A stretch of 64,000 nt of DNA from a bacterium A37T11 (GCA_900109895.1 FOBR01000015.1:79159-143158), one strand, 5' to 3'; positions 53,140 to 60,699 are shown, counted from the first letter of the stretch. Notes: a model not told the origin generated them from the sequence alone. Made by a program: numbers and translations.

Positions 53140-55932
53140 ATGGGAATAAAATTTTCACCATATATTACCAGCTTATTTTTCGCGCTATTCTTGGTTACAA
53201 ACCTTTTTGAAGTAAAGGCCCAAACTAACAGGCGCATCCTAGGTACGGTGGCAGATACCGCCGCTAATGTAAAACTCATTCATACGACCGTTATACTACT
53301 TCACACCAAAGACTCTACCTTATACCAATATACACGCGCGAATGAGCAGGGCCATTTTAGTTTGGAACAGGTAGACACCGGAAGTTACATTCTGCTGTTA
53401 ACTTATCCGGAATATGCCGATTATGTAGAGGAGATCCACATAGACAGCACAACTGGCGACAAAAACCTCGGAAATTTTAACTTGCTGCTCAAATCGCAGC
53501 TATTACAGGAAGTCGTGGTCCATGGTAGTAAAGCCATCACGTTAAAAGGCGACACTACTGAATTTGATGCAGGGCATTATGTGATCCAGAAAAATGACCG
53601 TGTGGAAGACCTGCTCAAACAGCTGCCCGGCATCCAGGTAGACAAAGATGGTAAGATCACTGCCCAGGGGCAATCGGTCAAAAAAGTACTTGTAGACGGG
53701 GAAGAATTTTTTGGCGATGATCCTACTCTGGTCACCAAAAACCTGCGCGCAGACATGGTTGACAAAATCCAATTGTTTGACAAAAAAAGCGAGCAGGCCG
53801 AATTTACAGGAGTAGATGACGGCCAGCGCAACAAGACTATCAACGTTAAACTCAAAGAAGACAAAAAGAATGGCCTTTTCGGCAAGGTATCTGCCGGCGG
53901 CTCTTCGGACTATTACGAAGGGCAGGCTATGATCAACCGCTTTAAAGCCAAACAAAAATTTGCAGGATATGGCATCCTGGGCAACACCAACAAGGCTAGC
54001 CTCAACTGGCAGGAACAAGACCAGTATGGTGGGAGTCAAAACATACAGGTGATGGATGGCGGAGGTATAATGATAGACTATGGCGATGATGACATCGGCG
54101 GATATGACGGCAGGTATGATGGTCACGGAAAACCAAAACTCTACAACTCAGGCTTGCACTATGATACCAAATGGGGAGAAGACCAAAAAAAATTCAATGT
54201 AAATTTTAAAGCCGCTGGTATCGATGTAAACGGAAGCAGCAACACCATCAATCAAAACAACCTTCCTGGCCAGATACAACTGGCTAACTCCGATCAACAA
54301 TTTAAAAACCGGCTCAACCGCCAAAAGCTGGATTTTATCTATGAAGATAAACTCAGTGAGACGTCAAGCATTCGCATTAGTGCTGATGGGTCGCTCAATG
54401 ACACCCGCAGCCTGGACCAATACAGTGGCGACACCCGAACAGAAAATGGCGCGTTGCTCAACCAAACAAGCCGATCAGTGAGCGGCGACAGTAAAAAAAG
54501 TAACCTGAACGCTTTTGCCGCGTGGAACAAGAAATTTAAAAAAATAGGTCGTACCTTCTCCCTATCAGTCAAAGACAGTTACCGCGACCAGAACGGATCT
54601 GGCTTCCTGCGCTCCCAAAACGACTTTTTTCGCCCGCAGGACAACATCCTGGACAGCAGCCAAAAAGTCGACCAATACAAAGTGAGCGACGGCAGCGGCA
54701 ATACCTTCACTGCCAATGCCACCTATACCGAGCCGCTGAGCAAGACCCTCTCCCTGCAGGTCAACTATGCTTATAATGCACAGGTGGATAATAGCCGGCG
54801 TGATGCCTACAACCAAGCGGCACCAGGGCAGTACACGCGGCTGGACAGTATCTACAGCAACCATTTCAAGCTGAACCAATACTCACAGGCAGGCGGTCTC
54901 TTTCTTAACTACAAAACTGAAAAAACCAGCCTGCGGGCAGGCTCCATGGCCAGTTCGGTTGATTTTAACCAAAGGGACCAATACAGTGGCCGTAAATACG
55001 ACCGACACTTCTACAATTTTAACCCATCTGTCAGCCTTAGTAAAACATTATCAAGCAATCAACAATTACGTTTAGATTACGTAGGCAATCAAACACAACC
55101 CTCCGCAGACCAAGTGCAGCCTATACGTGAGAATACCGACCCATTGAACATACGTATTGGCAACCCGGACCTCAAGCCGTCCTTTCAGCACAACTTTTTC
55201 GGAAACTACAACATATACAAAGTATCGACTGGCCAGGGTATATACGCTTATGGTAGCCTGGATCTCACCAGTCATGCCATCACCCAAAATGTCACCACCG
55301 ATTCGGTTGGCAAAAGCACCTATCAATACCACAACTTGAATAACCAGCTTAATAGCAATTATAACATGGATGTAGGTGGAAATACCAAGCTCAAACTTTG
55401 GGACCTGCGTCTCTCCGCCGGAATTAATTTAAATGGCAGCCATCAGGCCAGTTATATCAATAACAAGCTTAACCAGAACTCATCTAACCGCTATGGTATT
55501 CGCATGAGCGTCAACAAGTCTGTAGCCAAGAAATTTGATTTAGATGTGATGATCAATCCAGGCTATCAACAAACTTCCGCTTCATTACAAAGCGCCTATG
55601 ACAATAATGGTTTGGTCTTTAATTCACGGGGTAACCTGCGACTATTTCTACCCGCAAAATTTGAAGTTGTCACAGACATAACCTATGACTATACCCAGTC
55701 TACCCAGGCATTTGCGAACAATTTCAACAGAACCTTATGGAATGCTTCCCTCAGCCGGAAATTCCTTAAAAGCGAGGATCTCATGCTACAGCTGTCGGCC
55801 AATGACCTGCTCAACCAGAACATCGGGTTCAGCCGGTCGGCCAATAACAATAGCATCAGCCAGAACAGTTATAACACCATCAGGCGCTTTTTTCTCCTGT
55901 CGGTCATTTGGGATTTTAACAAAGTATTTTAA
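53140..55932 (+). CDS. TonB-dependent receptor-like outer-membrane beta-barrel protein
   Basis: 930 residues. A signal peptide ends in VKAQ; a carboxypeptidase-regulatory-like domain (RILGTVADTAANVKLIHTTVILLHTKDSTLYQYTRANEQGHFSLEQVDTGSY) is followed by a plug (LLQEVVVHGSKAITLKGDTTEFDAGHYVIQKNDRVEDLLKQLPGIQVDKDGKITAQGQSVKKVLVDGEEFF). A barrel of the outer membrane beta-barrel protein-3 kind completes it. No TonB box of SusC type is seen. It is followed after 3 bp by a GLPGLI gene, a recurrent Bacteroidota pairing. Transport substrate unknown. Confidence 0.92.
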   Translation: MGIKFSPYITSLFFALFLVTNLFEVKAQTNRRILGTVADTAANVKLIHTTVILLHTKDSTLYQYTRANEQGHFSLEQVDTGSYILLLTYPEYADYVEEIHIDSTTGDKNLGNFNLLLKSQLLQEVVVHGSKAITLKGDTTEFDAGHYVIQKNDRVEDLLKQLPGIQVDKDGKITAQGQSVKKVLVDGEEFFGDDPTLVTKNLRADMVDKIQLFDKKSEQAEFTGVDDGQRNKTINVKLKEDKKNGLFGKVSAGGSSDYYEGQAMINRFKAKQKFAGYGILGNTNKASLNWQEQDQYGGSQNIQVMDGGGIMIDYGDDDIGGYDGRYDGHGKPKLYNSGLHYDTKWGEDQKKFNVNFKAAGIDVNGSSNTINQNNLPGQIQLANSDQQFKNRLNRQKLDFIYEDKLSETSSIRISADGSLNDTRSLDQYSGDTRTENGALLNQTSRSVSGDSKKSNLNAFAAWNKKFKKIGRTFSLSVKDSYRDQNGSGFLRSQNDFFRPQDNILDSSQKVDQYKVSDGSGNTFTANATYTEPLSKTLSLQVNYAYNAQVDNSRRDAYNQAAPGQYTRLDSIYSNHFKLNQYSQAGGLFLNYKTEKTSLRAGSMASSVDFNQRDQYSGRKYDRHFYNFNPSVSLSKTLSSNQQLRLDYVGNQTQPSADQVQPIRENTDPLNIRIGNPDLKPSFQHNFFGNYNIYKVSTGQGIYAYGSLDLTSHAITQNVTTDSVGKSTYQYHNLNNQLNSNYNMDVGGNTKLKLWDLRLSAGINLNGSHQASYINNKLNQNSSNRYGIRMSVNKSVAKKFDLDVMINPGYQQTSASLQSAYDNNGLVFNSRGNLRLFLPAKFEVVTDITYDYTQSTQAFANNFNRTLWNASLSRKFLKSEDLMLQLSANDLLNQNIGFSRSANNNSISQNSYNTIRRFFLLSVIWDFNKVF

Positions 55933-55935
55933 ACA

Positions 55936-56739
55936 ATGAAGTGTTTACACCACATAATCCTGATCTTGCCACTCAGCCTATTGCTTAGCCTCAGCAACCT
56001 GCACGCACAACACGCCCGCTTCCTAAGCAGCGGTATCATTCATTATGATAAGCAAGTCAATATGTTTGCTGCCATTAGCTCACGGATGATTAATAATGAT
56101 GGGCGCAATAGCTTCGGTGAGGAAATGTATGAAAACTATAAAAGCTCACAGCCCCAGTTCAAAACCTTTCCCTACGAACTTAGCTTTAGCGGAGATCTCA
56201 GCAGCTTTAAGCCGCTGGAAGACCCGAACAAAACCGTCAGTGACTGGAACTATTTAGAGCGTGACCCGGTTATTGACCAAAAAAATACCGTGTATGCAGA
56301 TTTAAAAAAACAGACCCGGCTTTCCAAAAAAAATATTTATGACGAATGGTTTGTGGTAAGCGACAGCCTTAGACCCGTTCGCTGGAAACTCACTGATGAA
56401 CACCGGGAGATAGCCGGATACGATTGCCGGCGGGCCAACGGCCTTACGATGGACTCTGTATATGTCGTCGCCTTTTATACGGACCAAATTCCCGTATCTG
56501 GCGGACCAGATTCTTTTCACGGCCTACCTGGCATGATCCTGGGCTTGGTGATGCCGCATGAACACATCACCTTTTTTGCTACCAAAATTAACGACCAGGA
56601 TGTTCCAGCAGCCAGTATTACAGCTCCTCAAGAAAAAAAGATTATTTCCAAACCTGAGTTTATCAAAAAGATGAATGATCTTTTTGAGGACTGGCGCGGT
56701 AATTACACGAACACCTTAAGGAAAGCTATATTTCTGTAA
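55936..56739 (+). CDS. GLPGLI family protein, exported
   Basis: 267 residues with a signal peptide (LLLSLSNLHAQ). The eponymous motif appears as FHGLPGMILGL at about 194-204, preceded by IAGYDCRRANGLTMDSVYVVAFYTDQIPV. These periplasmic proteins of Bacteroidota are frequently encoded just after a beta-barrel receptor, as here (3-bp gap), and may assist it; function is unproven. The pair is probably one operon. Confidence 0.92.
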   Translation: MKCLHHIILILPLSLLLSLSNLHAQHARFLSSGIIHYDKQVNMFAAISSRMINNDGRNSFGEEMYENYKSSQPQFKTFPYELSFSGDLSSFKPLEDPNKTVSDWNYLERDPVIDQKNTVYADLKKQTRLSKKNIYDEWFVVSDSLRPVRWKLTDEHREIAGYDCRRANGLTMDSVYVVAFYTDQIPVSGGPDSFHGLPGMILGLVMPHEHITFFATKINDQDVPAASITAPQEKKIISKPEFIKKMNDLFEDWRGNYTNTLRKAIFL

Positions 56740-56801
56740 TTGAGTTTCCAAGCTTCATAGTTATTTTTTTACAAATATTTTTATCTTTGTCTACTTTAAT
56801 A

Positions 56802-57143
56802 ATGAAAAACATGAATAATGATGAAATGATACAGAAGCTTGTATCCAATTTGGACCAGTTAAATGTTCTTTTGGACCGCTTTGAACGTAAAATAAACGAC
56901 TCTGAGGAATTTAATCAGGTAGAACTTGTACCTATGGCAGACCAATTATTAGCAGCAATGCCTGATGATTTGTTCAGACTTTTGGCGCAGGATCATCCCC
57001 TGCTACGGCAGATGCTGCAAAAATTCGGCAGCTTGTTTACTTATCTGCGTGATCATATCCCGGAAAATGTGGGCCGTAGTGGCTTGAAAAGTGATCTGGT
57101 AGAACGGTCTGCCTTTATCCAGGGGCTTATAAATCCTGCTTAA
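56802..57143 (+). CDS. small hypothetical helical protein
   Basis: 113 residues from the ATG at 56802 (an internal ATG at 56811 is also possible). It is acidic and helical throughout (NDEMIQKLVSNLDQLNVLLDRFERKIND, PMADQLLAAMPDDLFRLLAQDHPLLRQMLQKFGSLFTYLRDHIPENVG), with no membrane segment. I do not recognise the family. TATCTTTG at 56782-56789 supplies a promoter with a very short leader. It ends 44 bp before the 21-bp palindrome array, so it is a candidate for a protein associated with the array, on position alone. Confidence 0.65.
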   Translation: MKNMNNDEMIQKLVSNLDQLNVLLDRFERKINDSEEFNQVELVPMADQLLAAMPDDLFRLLAQDHPLLRQMLQKFGSLFTYLRDHIPENVGRSGLKSDLVERSAFIQGLINPA

Positions 57144-57187
57144 CAAATTCAACCCTCCCTTATCTACACGCTCTAGTTCCCATTCAA

Positions 57188-57649
57188 GACAATATTGTTT
57201 CCAGCTATCACGATATTGTTTCCAACACTCACGATATTGTGTTGAGTAGAGACAAGGCTGTTGTGGCTCATCACGGTATCGTCTTTGCTGGCCACAATAC
57301 TGTGGCCACTAGGAACGATATCGTTTCCAGTCGTCACAGTATCGTGGCCAGCCAACATAAGACTGTTATAACCAGACACAATATTGTCTTTAGTCATAAC
57401 AATATCGTGGTGAGGCAGCACGATATTGTTATGAATGGCTACGATGTTGTGGCGCGGCAGCACAGTAATGTGTTTGGTAAAGACGATATTGTGGCTAGTG
57501 AGCACAATTTCGTGGCCACTGGACACAATCTTGTGTTCAGCCGGCACAGTATCGTCACCAGCCGTAACGGTATTGTGCCCAATGGACAGGATACTGTCCT
57601 CATTGAGCACAATGTTGTTATCGGGTAGAACATTATTGTTATTTACTAT
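57188..57649. repeat. array of 22 tandem 21-bp units, each with a degenerate 12-bp palindrome
   Basis: 22 units of exactly 21 bp. The first 12 bp of each follow NACRRTATYGTK (ideal form CACGATATCGTG, a perfect palindrome); the other 9 bp vary. By my alignment A2, G10 and T11 are present in all 22 units, C3 and T6 in 20. Conservation is symmetric about the palindrome centre and the invariant or variable positions do not track codon wobble. Both strands are accidentally open because the core reads HDIV/HNIV either way, yet neither frame has an ATG at its beginning. It looks like a protein-binding array with one site per two helical turns. Not a CRISPR. Confidence 0.85.
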
Positions 57650-57795
57650 AAAAGCAGTACTACCGGTTCACGGTATATATCCAGCAATCCTTCCAGAAAA
57701 CTCTCCCGAACCTCCCGGTTGGGATAACCCAGTGTAAACAGCTGGTTTGGCACCTATTCCTATTTGATAGTCAGAAGCTTTTTATAAAATCGGGG
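57646..57795 (-). pseudogene. remnant of a DUF1703/AAA-ATPase-like gene
   Basis: Read on the minus strand, one frame gives FYKKLLTIK, two in-frame stops, then VPNQLFTLGYPNREVRESFLEGLLDIYREPVVLLL and a stop. The YLTIK ... LGYPNREVRESF pattern is the junction between the ATPase and the C-terminal PD-(D/E)xK part of the AAA-ATPase-like/DUF1703 family, which is abundant and multicopy in Bacteroidota. About 50 codons remain, with nonsense mutations, so the gene is dead. It abuts the repeat array. Confidence 0.6.
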
Positions 57796-57871
57796 TTGCC
57801 CGGGAGAAGGCATCGAGGATGAAACGAAGGCCCCGATTTTAATAACCACCAGCTTATGGAGGGGCGGTATT
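57786..57871. repeat. 55-nt fold-back and 30-bp copy of a downstream gene fragment
   Basis: AAAATCGGGG (57786-57795) and CCCCGATTTT (57831-57840) form inverted 10-bp arms. Immediately after, 57842-57871 is an exact 30-bp copy of 59565-59594, inside the lipoprotein gene 1.7 kb away (encoding KYRPSISWWL). No other similarity extends on either side. Confidence 0.75.
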
Positions 57872-57925
57872 GTGGCCCATAAGGTGTGCGCCAAGTTTAA
57901 TCTTTCATTTTTTAGTTAAAACACC

Positions 57926-57955
57926 TTGTAAATCGAACATTAAGTATTATATTTG
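57926..57955 (+). promoter_or_regulatory. intact promoter of the broken ATPase gene
   Basis: TTG (57926-57928), 19 bp, TATATTTG (57948-57955), then 5 nt to the ATG at 57961: a full-consensus, apparently leaderless promoter that has outlived its gene. Confidence 0.7.
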
Positions 57956-57960
57956 CAAGG

Positions 57961-58904
57961 ATGATTCAACGAACATTAGCCACTAAGATAACCCAATTGC
58001 TGGAGGAATTTCCTGCCGTAGGCCTTCTTGGGCCCCGGCAAATCGGTAAAACCACCCTTGCCGAACACCTGATGGCCACCCTCGGTGAGCAATCGGTTTA
58101 CCTTGACCTCGAAAACCCTTCCGACCTGGCAAAACTGCAACAACCGGAAGCTTATTCGAAACACAAAACCGGCTTTGGCAGCGTGGGGGCTTCCCCGATA
58201 GTTTTCTAGCACGAAGCGACGCGGCGAGCCTGCGTTGGCGCGTCAATTTCATCAATACTTTCCTTGAACGCGACGTGCCGCTTTTCGGACCCCGTATTCC
58301 TGCCGTTACGTTAAGGCGTTTATGGACCATGCTGGCCCACAACCAGGGCGGCCAGCTCAATACTGCCCAATTGGGCGCCAACCTGGATATTGCGGCGCCG
58401 ACTGCTAAACGCTATATCGAGCTTTTGGAAGATTTGCTGCTTATCCGCTCGCTCAGGCCCTGGGCGGGCAACATAGGTAAGCGGCTGGTTAAATCCCCGA
58501 AAATCTATATCCGCGACAGCGGCATTACCCATGCTTTGTTAGGCATTGAACGTACGGATGACCTTCTGGGCCATCCGGTTGTTGGTGCCAGCTGGGAAGG
58601 CTTTGCTATAGAAAACCTGCTCAGCATAATAAATTCCGGTACAACCGCTTGGTTTTACCGTACGTCTGCTGGTGCAGAAATAGACCTGGTCCTTGAAATC
58701 GGCCAGCGTGAACGATTGGCTTTCGAAATAAAACGCTCCTTGGCTCCAACCTTATCCAAGGGATTCTATCTGGGCTGTGAAGATATCCGAGCTACCCAAA
58801 AAATAATCGTTTACCCCGGAATGGAAGCATTTCCCATAGCAGAAGGCATCACCGCGCTACCGCTCTATGATGCTATGACTATTATTGAGCGTTTATTGGG
58901 TTAA
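57961..58904 (+). pseudogene. AAA_14 / DUF4143 ATPase, internally deleted and frameshifted
   Basis: The 5' part (57961-58209) encodes MIQRTLATKITQLLEEFPAV, the P-loop GPRQIGKTTLAEHL and YLDLENPSDLAKLQQPEAY, then shifts frame. A second frame, open before 58170, continues RLWQRGGFPDSFLARSDAASLRWRVNFINTFLERDVPLFG into the DUF4143 domain ending at 58904 (YIRDSGITHALLGIE, VGASWEGFAIENLL, YRTSAGAEIDLVLE, FEIKRS). Roughly 100 residues normally between these parts, including Walker B, are missing. So an internal deletion with frame change has destroyed the enzyme. Family function is uncertain. Confidence 0.85.
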
Positions 58905-59003
58905 CTATGGTGGCGTTGGCTTTGCGGCCAGCGATCATTTCGCAGCGCAGCCGGAAATAATGGTAGCCTGAAAGTAAAATAATGGATCTGTTTGGTCATA
59001 AAA

Positions 59004-59029
59004 AAAGGAAGTTTTAAACTTCCCTTTAT
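59004..59029 (-). terminator. hairpin terminator for minus-strand small gene
   Basis: GGAAGTTT-T-AAACTTCC (59007-59023) is a perfect 8-bp stem; on the minus strand it is followed by six Ts. Confidence 0.6.
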
Positions 59030-59078
59030 TCCTTTAGCCCCAGTTACCCACCACAATAGGACTTTCTGCAGGGTGCAC

Positions 59079-59241
59079 TTAGGCTTTCTTGGCCAAGCGG
59101 GTACGGATGTTCTGAACGAATTCAATAGAAACTTCGGCTACGTCGGCAGCCTGCTCGTTGGATAAGCCAAGTTTAGTAATAAGGTTTTCAACTATAAAAA
59201 GGATCGCGTTCTTCTTTAAAAAATGATGCTAACTTTACCAT
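59079..59241 (-). pseudogene. small gene with a one-base frameshift in a T6 tract
   Basis: From ATG 59241 the frame reads MVKLASFFKEERDPFYS and stops. Skipping one T in the TTTTTT run joins MVKLASF to LKKNAILFIVENLITKLGLSNEQAADVAEVSIEFVQNIRTRLAKKA ending at 59079, a coherent 53-residue helical protein with a TACATTTG box (complement 59262-59269) upstream and a terminator downstream. Either a recent frameshift, a sequencing error, or slippage in the homopolymer. Family unknown. Confidence 0.5.
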
Positions 59242-59362
59242 AGCTTTCTCAAATAATGATTCAAATGTACGTAATTGGGTTATTAAATTATCATTAATTA
59301 CTATATTTTTTATCTTTTTAAATTACGTGATAATTTCTCGTCATTCTATTCCCTTACTATAT

Positions 59363-59461
59363 AAAAGCAGTACTACCCGCTGCGGCGGGGAACAACGCTT
59401 CACCCCGATTGTATCGGGGCTCCGCTATATTCCCTATGCCGCATCGGGCAGCACTGCTTTT
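59363..59461. repeat. 99-bp fold-back element
   Basis: Left arm AAAAGCAGTACTACCCG (59363-59379) pairs with CGGGCAGCACTGCTTTT (59445-59461) with two G-T pairs. Inner stems TGCGGC/GCCGCA, GGGAA/TTCCC and the apical CCCCGAT-TGT-ATCGGGG continue the fold. No coding potential. Resembles a REP/MITE-like extragenic element. The first part of the left arm (AAAAGCAGTACTACC) recurs at 57650-57664. Confidence 0.75.
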
Positions 59462-59502
59462 AATTTGTGGTAACGAATGAATATTTCGTCAGGAAGGAAT
59501 TC

Positions 59503-59919
59503 TCACCTCCTCTGAACAAACCAATACCCCAACCCGAGTACTAACAATACTCCCCCGGCCAGGCATAACCACCAGCTTATGGAGGGGCGGTATTTGCTGG
59601 TTTGGAGGTCGTGCTGGCTGGTGGCGGTTGCGGCCTTTTCTACCGATTGTTGCTGCTGGTTTAGCTGGAGGCTGGTGCGCTGTTGGCGCTTTCCGGTATC
59701 GGTGGCGTGGGTACTTTCCCGGTAAAGCAGCAGCTCGCGGTCTTGTTGTAATTGCAGGCCTCGCGTTTCCAGGATGGTATCGTGCAGGGATAGGCTCCTT
59801 TCTGCGGCATGCCAGGCAGCGGTGGTGGCGCTTGTTTGCTGGTCGCTTTCTTTGTGACGGGAAATAGCGCAGGCTCCGAATAGGACGGAGCCTGCGCATA
59901 GGATCAGGATGATGCGCAT
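59503..59919 (-). CDS. putative lipoprotein with C-terminal transmembrane helix (u-spanin-like layout)
   Basis: 138 residues. The N-terminus MRIILILCAGSVLFGAC is a lipoprotein-type signal with cysteine at 17. The middle is polar and helical (QLQQDRELLLYRE, QLNQQQQSVEKAA). The C-terminus ISWWLCLAGGVLLVLGLGYWFVQRR is a transmembrane helix with a positive tail. One protein linking outer-membrane lipid and inner membrane is the layout of phage unimolecular spanins, and the neighbours look like holin and endolysin, but there is no recognised homology. Lies 5 bp after the FN3 gene. GC content is clearly higher than in the core genes. Confidence 0.65.
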   Translation of the reverse strand: MRIILILCAGSVLFGACAISRHKESDQQTSATTAAWHAAERSLSLHDTILETRGLQLQQDRELLLYRESTHATDTGKRQQRTSLQLNQQQQSVEKAATATSQHDLQTSKYRPSISWWLCLAGGVLLVLGLGYWFVQRR

Positions 59920-59924
59920 GGTGA

Positions 59925-60566
59925 TTAACGCTTTACCCGGGCACGGAGGGAATCAACCGGGCTCCATTCGCTCACGCCTTTTTTGTTTCGTGAACGTACG
60001 CGGAAGTAATAGGTTACCCCATCCACGACTGGGGCGTAGAAGTTGCCTTGTGCGCGGGCGGCGGGTTCCAGGTTTCTCCAGATGGGTTGGCCGGTTTCGT
60101 CCAGTTCATCCGCTATTTGCATCTCATACTGGTAGGCCTCGCGGACAGGTTCAAACTGCAGCAGGATCTCTGCTGGCCGGCTGGAATCTACCAGGCGAAC
60201 CCAGGCAGAAGCGCGGGGTGATTGGGAGCTCTTTGGCTCGGTCACGGCGATAAAGCCTGCGCTTAATTGCACGGAGCTTACGGAGGTAAAGTTGTTGATG
60301 TAGTTGGCTACTTTGCGCATCACTACCAGCAGTGCATCCCGAGCTTCGTCCTTTTCCTCCTTTTGCTGGCCGCTGGCCCTGCCGTTGGCGGTGATGGCTT
60401 GTTTGGCTACAAAGTCAAGCGCCAGGGGCTCATAGACCGTAAATGGCGGCGCCAGGTCCGGGAAGTTGGTATTTGCGCGCAGGGCGTCAGTTGTGCGGTT
60501 GGCCAGGCTGGCCAAGTCCGTGTCACTTAAGTAAGTGTAGTTGGTGATTAATTTGGGAATTCTCAT
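59925..60566 (-). CDS. fibronectin type III domain protein
   Basis: 213 residues. The N-terminal 110 residues are helical (RIPKLITNYTYLSDTDLASLANRTTDALRANTNFPD ... KDEARDALLVVMRKVANYINNF). The C-terminal half is an FN3-type beta sandwich (VDSSRPAEILLQFEPVREAYQYEMQIAD ... YYFRVRSRNKKGVSEWSPV). Proteins of this layout are frequent in Bacteroidota next to phage-like or surface genes; function is unknown. No signal peptide. Part of the minus-strand cluster with an amidase and membrane proteins. Confidence 0.78.
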   Translation of the reverse strand: MRIPKLITNYTYLSDTDLASLANRTTDALRANTNFPDLAPPFTVYEPLALDFVAKQAITANGRASGQQKEEKDEARDALLVVMRKVANYINNFTSVSSVQLSAGFIAVTEPKSSQSPRASAWVRLVDSSRPAEILLQFEPVREAYQYEMQIADELDETGQPIWRNLEPAARAQGNFYAPVVDGVTYYFRVRSRNKKGVSEWSPVDSLRARVKR

Positions 60567-60568
60567 TT

Positions 60569-60699
60569 TGAATTACGAATTACGATTTACGAATTACGAT
60601 TTACGATTTACGATTAAAGAATTTCGATTTATGATTTTCGGAACGAAGTGGAGATCTCGATAAAGCGAAGCGTATCGGGAACGATTAACGAATTTTGAG
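60569..60699. repeat. tandem ATTACGA-type repeats and a small hairpin
   Basis: Alternating ATTACGA/ATTTACGA units fill 60570-60615. Next comes CGATA-AAGCGAAGCG-TATCG (60658-60677), a hairpin of a kind common in Bacteroidota intergenic repeats. No coding capacity. Confidence 0.65.

Larger units (their letters stand above)
58905..59502. other. degenerate intergenic stretch
   Basis: 598 bp with no intact gene. It contains the terminator at 59004-59029, the frameshifted small gene (59079-59241), an AT-rich segment (59245-59360) and the fold-back element (59363-59461). Nothing else could be supported. Confidence 0.6.

Noticed and set aside
57173..57628. Two long overlapping open frames, one per strand, across the 21-bp array
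   Set aside because: They arise because the palindromic core reads HDIV/HNIV on both strands; initiation would need TTG or GTG in the middle of repeats, and conservation follows dyad symmetry rather than codons.
57188..57649. CRISPR array
   Set aside because: Unit is 21 bp with a 12-bp palindromic core and 9-bp spacers; CRISPR repeats and spacers are much longer and no cas genes are present.
58901..59125. 74-residue minus-strand reading frame overlapping the ATPase pseudogene end
   Set aside because: It covers the terminator hairpin and the small frameshifted gene in another frame; composition is random-like.
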